Notes under the pieces: model-generated
Told to the model about the DNA's origin: nothing
Databases searched by the model: none
Seen by the model: only the letters and a program-made list of their open reading frames with translations
Shown here: in pieces, positions 6,192 through 8,486 of the stretch
Layout of the letters: each line of letters opens with the position of its first letter
Position numbering within the stretch: position 1 is the first letter of the stretch
Position numbers and translations under genes: made by a program
DNA from: Oscillospiraceae bacterium
Lineage (GTDB): Bacteria > Bacillota > Clostridia > Oscillospirales > Acutalibacteraceae
Length of the DNA: 8,486 nucleotides
Assembly: GCA_902782805.1 (NCBI GenBank)
Contig: CACZON010000010.1
Span: forward strand, 1-8,486
Reading direction: 5' to 3'

Positions 6192-7202
6192 TCAGGCGCA
6201 GAAACGGCAGAGATGCGCAATGCAGGGGATCGCGCTGCCCTGCTGAACCGAGGTCGGCGACATCAGCGCGCCGGTCGCGAGGAAAAGGACGTTTCTCAGC
6301 TCTTTTTTCGCAAGCTTCGGCAGGATCAGCGAGCAGAGCACGCTCGCCGAGCATCCGCAGCCCGATCCGCCGGAATGGACGTCCTGCTTTTCGCGGTCGT
6401 AAATCAGCAGGCCGCAGTCGCGGTAGTTTCCAGAAAGTTCGATCCCCTCGCGCCGCAGCAGCTCCCGAAGCAGCCGGCTGCCCACGAGCCCGAGATCGCC
6501 CGTTGCGATCAGATCGTACTGCTCCGGATCCGAATGCGTATCGCGCAGAAAAGCGGCGAGCGTATCCGCCGCAGCCGGCGCCATCGCCGCGCCCATGTTT
6601 TTCGCGTCGCAGACGCCGCGCTCGGTAATTTTTCCGACCGTGACCGCCGAAAGATACGGCTTTTCCGGTTTGTGTTCGCTCATCAGGACGGCCCCGGCTC
6701 CGGTCACCGTCCACTGCGCGGTCGGCGGACGCTGACCTCCGTATTCGAGCGGAAAGCGGTATTGGCGCTCCGCCGAGCAAAAGTGGGAGGAGGTCACCGC
6801 GCCGCAGAGGCCTGCCGCGCCGGATTCGAGGAAAACGCCCGCCGCCGCGATCGTCTGCGCCATCGTTGAACAGGCGCCGTACTGGCCCAAAAACGGGATT
6901 CCGAGCGCCATCAGCCCGAACGAAGAGGAGATGCACTGGTTGAGCAGGTCGCCGGCAAAGACGAAATCGACCGCCTCCGGCCGGATCGACGCCTTCGAGA
7001 GCGCCGTCTCCATCGCGAGTTTCTGCATCTGCGCCTCCGCTTTCTCCCAGGTCGCCTTTCCGAAGGTCGTGTCGTCGCTCGTCGCGTCAAACAGCGCTCC
7101 CAGCGGTCCCTGCCGCTCTTTTTTTCCGCCGATCGCCGCAAACGAAAGGACGCTCGGGCGGCTTTCGAGCAGAACGGTCGACGTTCCGATTCTCTGCGCC
7201 AT
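6192..7202 (-). CDS. spoVAD: Stage V sporulation protein AD (SpoVAD)
   Basis: SpoVAD is a thiolase-fold protein that binds dipicolinic acid and belongs to the SpoVA channel, which loads this compound with calcium into the developing spore and releases it during germination. The 336-residue product matches the family's normal length and has its strongest blocks: GDLLNQCISSSFGL (84-97), GIPFLGQYGACSTMAQ (101-116, with Cys111 at the thiolase cysteine position), SSHFCSAERQYRFPLEYG (138-155) and the C-terminal GCGCSASVL and FLATGALMSPTS segments. AAGGAGG lies 6 bp before the ATG at 7202 and partly overlaps the spoVAC stop; only 12 bp separate the two genes, so they are co-expressed. No spoVAE follows it, which is unusual since clostridial spoVA operons usually run AC-AD-AE. 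Confidence 0.97.
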   Translation of the reverse strand: MAQRIGTSTVLLESRPSVLSFAAIGGKKERQGPLGALFDATSDDTTFGKATWEKAEAQMQKLAMETALSKASIRPEAVDFVFAGDLLNQCISSSFGLMALGIPFLGQYGACSTMAQTIAAAGVFLESGAAGLCGAVTSSHFCSAERQYRFPLEYGGQRPPTAQWTVTGAGAVLMSEHKPEKPYLSAVTVGKITERGVCDAKNMGAAMAPAAADTLAAFLRDTHSDPEQYDLIATGDLGLVGSRLLRELLRREGIELSGNYRDCGLLIYDREKQDVHSGGSGCGCSASVLCSLILPKLAKKELRNVLFLATGALMSPTSVQQGSAIPCIAHLCRFCA

Positions 7203-7214
7203 GTTCTCCCTCCT

Positions 7215-7667
7215 TTACGCGCCCAGAAGCCGCAGCGCGAAATAATAGAGCAGGCCGTAAATCATCGCGCTCGCCGTTCCGTAGACGATCACCGGGCCTG
7301 CGATCACGAACATCTTCGCGCCGACGCCGAGCACGAAACCCTCCGATTTGAATTCGATCGCCGGCGAGGCTACGGCGTTGGCGAATCCGGTAATCGGAAC
7401 AAGCGTTCCCGCGCCGGCCCGTTTTGCGAGGCGGTCGAAAACGCCCAGCGCCGTCAGAAGCACCGCCAGAAAAATCAGAGTTACGGAGACTGCCGCACGG
7501 GCGTTCTCTTCGCTCGAAAAAAGCGGCAGCCAGAGCGAATGCAGCAGCTGGCCGAACGCGCAGATCGCACCTCCGCAGAGAAACGCCGCGGCGCAGTTTT
7601 TGAGCCCGGGCGAAGACGGCGACGCTTTTTCGATCATTTTTTCATATTCTTGTACCGATCGTTTCAT
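7215..7667 (-). CDS. spoVAC: Stage V sporulation protein AC (SpoVAC)
   Basis: This 150-residue membrane protein is the channel-forming part of the SpoVA complex of the spore inner membrane; in Bacillus it behaves as a mechanosensitive-type channel for dipicolinic acid. Family blocks present: LKNCAAAFLCGGAICAFGQ (22-40), LIFLAVLLTALGVFDRL (64-80), RAGAGTLVPITGFANAVASPAIE (split, 83-105) and SEGFVLGVGAKMFVIAGPVIVYG (split, 108-130). Four to five hydrophobic segments are visible. A longer reading to 8084 exists, but it would cross the divergent lipoprotein gene; ATG 7667 has a GGAAGG-type Shine-Dalgarno 6-9 bp upstream and gives the family's usual length. The VPITGFAN block separates it from the related, shorter SpoVAE. 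It is the first gene of a two-gene unit with spoVAD. Confidence 0.95.
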   Translation of the reverse strand: MKRSVQEYEKMIEKASPSSPGLKNCAAAFLCGGAICAFGQLLHSLWLPLFSSEENARAAVSVTLIFLAVLLTALGVFDRLAKRAGAGTLVPITGFANAVASPAIEFKSEGFVLGVGAKMFVIAGPVIVYGTASAMIYGLLYYFALRLLGA

Positions 7668-7696
7668 CGCGGACCTTCCTTTTTCCTGTTTTCTCT

Positions 7697-7725
7697 CAGT
7701 ATTCCCGGCGCTTTTCGGTTTATTC
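7697..7725 (-). promoter_or_regulatory. Candidate sigma-G-like promoter for spoVAC-spoVAD
   Basis: On the minus strand GAATA (7721-7725) fits the forespore sigma-factor -35 pattern, and AATACTG (7697-7703) is a partial match to its CATnnTA -10, with a 17-bp spacer. It lies about 30 bp before the spoVAC ATG. SpoVA operons are known to be transcribed by sigma-G in the forespore. The -10 has two mismatches, so the call is tentative. Confidence 0.4.
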
Positions 7726-7785
7726 CTCCCGAAAAAACAGCATGCGCGGGGTTTTCCAAAATCCGGTAATTCTTCCGGGAATCCC

Positions 7786-7814
7786 TTGCGCTTTTTTCCG
7801 AAACGGTATATGAT
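7786..7814 (+). promoter_or_regulatory. Vegetative-type promoter for the lipoprotein gene
   Basis: TTGCGC (7786-7791) and TATGAT (7809-7814) are separated by 17 bp, and the -10 runs into AAAAG. This would give a leader of roughly 50 bases before the ATG at 7870. The -10 hexamer is the same as that in front of apbE. It diverges from the spoVAC promoter region. Confidence 0.6.
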
Positions 7815-7869
7815 AAAAGCAGTACGCAAGAAATCAAACATACGAAACCGGAAAGGATGGTCTCTTTTT

Positions 7870-8418
7870 ATGAAAAAACTCTTTGCAATCGTATTGGCGC
7901 TCGTGCTCGTTTTCGCACTTGCAGCCTGCGGTGAAGAAGCTCCGAAGACGCCGGAAGAGGTCAAAGGCGAAACCGTTGACGCCGGAAAATTCACCGTTCT
8001 CGTTCCGAACGGATGGAAATCCTTTACGAGCTCCGATCTGTTCGATGAATACGACGGCGATACCGACCCGACCAAACTGAACATCTACAGAGGCGCGAAA
8101 GACGAATGGGATCAGCTGAGAAAGCCCGGTCTCCAGATCGTCTATTACGGTCCGAACAATATGTTCTATAAGCCCACGAAGGACTTCTACGACGACGCGG
8201 AGGACGTTGCCCCGATCGAAATCGGCGGCCGCAAATGGGAAGGCTTCACGGCCACCAGCCTCGGCACGAAGATCTGCGTTCTCTATACGGGCGACGATCC
8301 CGCAGGCGACCAGTTCTGCGCCAACGTCTGGCTCGATATGTCCGGCGAAGGCAAGGACGTTCTCGCAACCGACGATCCCGCGCTGATCGCAATCCTCGGC
8401 AGCGTTAAGGTAAACTGA
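7870..8418 (+). CDS. Small secreted lipoprotein of unknown function
   Basis: This 182-residue protein has a clear lipoprotein signal: MKKL start, hydrophobic core and lipobox LAAC with Cys20, followed by an acidic linker (GEEAPKTPEEVKGE). The mature part (about 35-182) is rich in Asp and aromatic residues and includes a F-T-V-L-V-P-N-G-W motif (41-49) and an IGGRKWEGF segment (118-126). A F.V.VP.GW start followed by mixed strands resembles small Mog1/PsbP-like domains found in other Firmicutes lipoproteins, but this is only a resemblance; I do not recognise the family. The start has AAAGGA 12 bp upstream; longer readings from 7348 would cross the promoter and the spoVAC gene. Its codons look more restricted and less GC-rich than those of its neighbours (AAA, CTG, GAC, TAC, ATC preferred), which may mean high expression. 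It is the only plus-strand gene. Confidence 0.88.
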   Translation: MKKLFAIVLALVLVFALAACGEEAPKTPEEVKGETVDAGKFTVLVPNGWKSFTSSDLFDEYDGDTDPTKLNIYRGAKDEWDQLRKPGLQIVYYGPNNMFYKPTKDFYDDAEDVAPIEIGGRKWEGFTATSLGTKICVLYTGDDPAGDQFCANVWLDMSGEGKDVLATDDPALIAILGSVKVN

Positions 8419-8442
8419 TCCGTTTTTGCCTGCGGACGCTCT

Positions 8443-8474
8443 TTTGAAAGCGGAATCCCCGCGCTTCTTTCAAA
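8443..8474. repeat. Imperfect hairpin downstream of the lipoprotein gene
   Basis: TTTGAAAG (8443-8450) and CTTTCAAA (8467-8474) are a perfect 8-bp inverted repeat, with a possible inner CGG/CCG pairing. It begins 24 bp after the lipoprotein stop codon, where a terminator is expected, but no T run follows; the window ends in A residues. It may be a mRNA 3' structure or a weak terminator. Confidence 0.35.
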
Positions 8475-8486
8475 CACAGCAAAAAA

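Noticed and set aside
4922..6628. A 568-residue open frame on the plus strand opposite the esterase gene and the end of spoVAD.
   Set aside because: It is a shadow of two well-supported minus-strand genes in GC-rich DNA. The translation has no recognisable domain, turns into Arg/Ser/Pro-rich low-complexity sequence, runs across the esterase promoter, and lacks a convincing ribosome-binding site.
7348..7869. A plus-strand N-terminal extension of the lipoprotein reading frame.
   Set aside because: It runs antisense through spoVAC and across the promoter; the lipoprotein signal peptide begins exactly at the ATG at 7870.
7668..7869. Small GC-rich repeats around CCGG in the spoVAC/lipoprotein intergenic region, considered as an operator.
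   Set aside because: The arms are only four to five bases and CCGG is itself palindromic, so they are expected by chance here.
7668..8084. An N-terminal extension of spoVAC reaching into the lipoprotein gene.
   Set aside because: It would overlap the divergent lipoprotein gene and both promoters, and SpoVAC proteins are about 150 residues long, as given by the ATG at 7667.
1..8486. CRISPR arrays, tRNA or rRNA genes, insertion sequences and phage genes.
   Set aside because: No regularly spaced repeats, tRNA-like cloverleaf, transposase or integrase motifs, or terminal inverted repeats were seen on either strand; nearly all of the window is accounted for by the ten genes.

Overview
The window comes from a GC-rich, endospore-forming member of the Firmicutes, most likely class Clostridia. 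The evidence is the spoVAC-spoVAD pair, strong AAGGAGG-type ribosome-binding sites, Gram-positive style lipoproteins, and NusG domain II / Gx membrane families that are typical of Firmicutes. All placements rest on sequence reading alone; no database search was run. Nine of ten genes lie on the minus strand and the lipoprotein gene at the right end lies on the plus strand.

Layout, right to left in the direction of most transcription. At 7870-8418 (+) is a small lipoprotein of unknown function with its own promoter. It diverges across about 200 bp from spoVAC (7215-7667, -) and spoVAD (6192-7202, -), two parts of the spore dipicolinic-acid channel; a sigma-G-like promoter precedes spoVAC. A single-gene unit follows: a cytoplasmic alpha/beta-hydrolase esterase with an N-terminal immunoglobulin-like/CBM48-like domain (4928-6118, -), with a near-consensus promoter upstream and a hairpin terminator downstream.

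From 4843 down to 520 is a tight five-gene redox operon: apbE (FAD:protein FMN transferase lipoprotein), a NusG domain II membrane-anchored protein, a Gx-family membrane protein, rnfC and rnfD. The genes overlap or nearly touch, and a good vegetative-type promoter lies in front of apbE. mscL (77-469, -) comes 50 bp after rnfD with no obvious terminator between them, so it may be the last gene of the same transcript, which would end at the strong hairpin at 21-46.

The most interesting element is this redox operon. It has only the C and D subunits of the Rnf complex (no A, B, E or G inside the window), together with the enzyme that attaches FMN to RnfD-type threonines and two membrane proteins of families seen beside flavin-based extracytosolic electron-transfer genes. 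RnfC keeps both [4Fe-4S] motifs but differs from the usual form at its flavin/NADH-site glycine loop, and RnfD carries a variant flavinylation motif. Together this suggests a shortened, specialised NAD(P)H-to-membrane-flavin electron route rather than a standard ion-pumping Rnf complex. That is inference and needs the rest of the genome to test.
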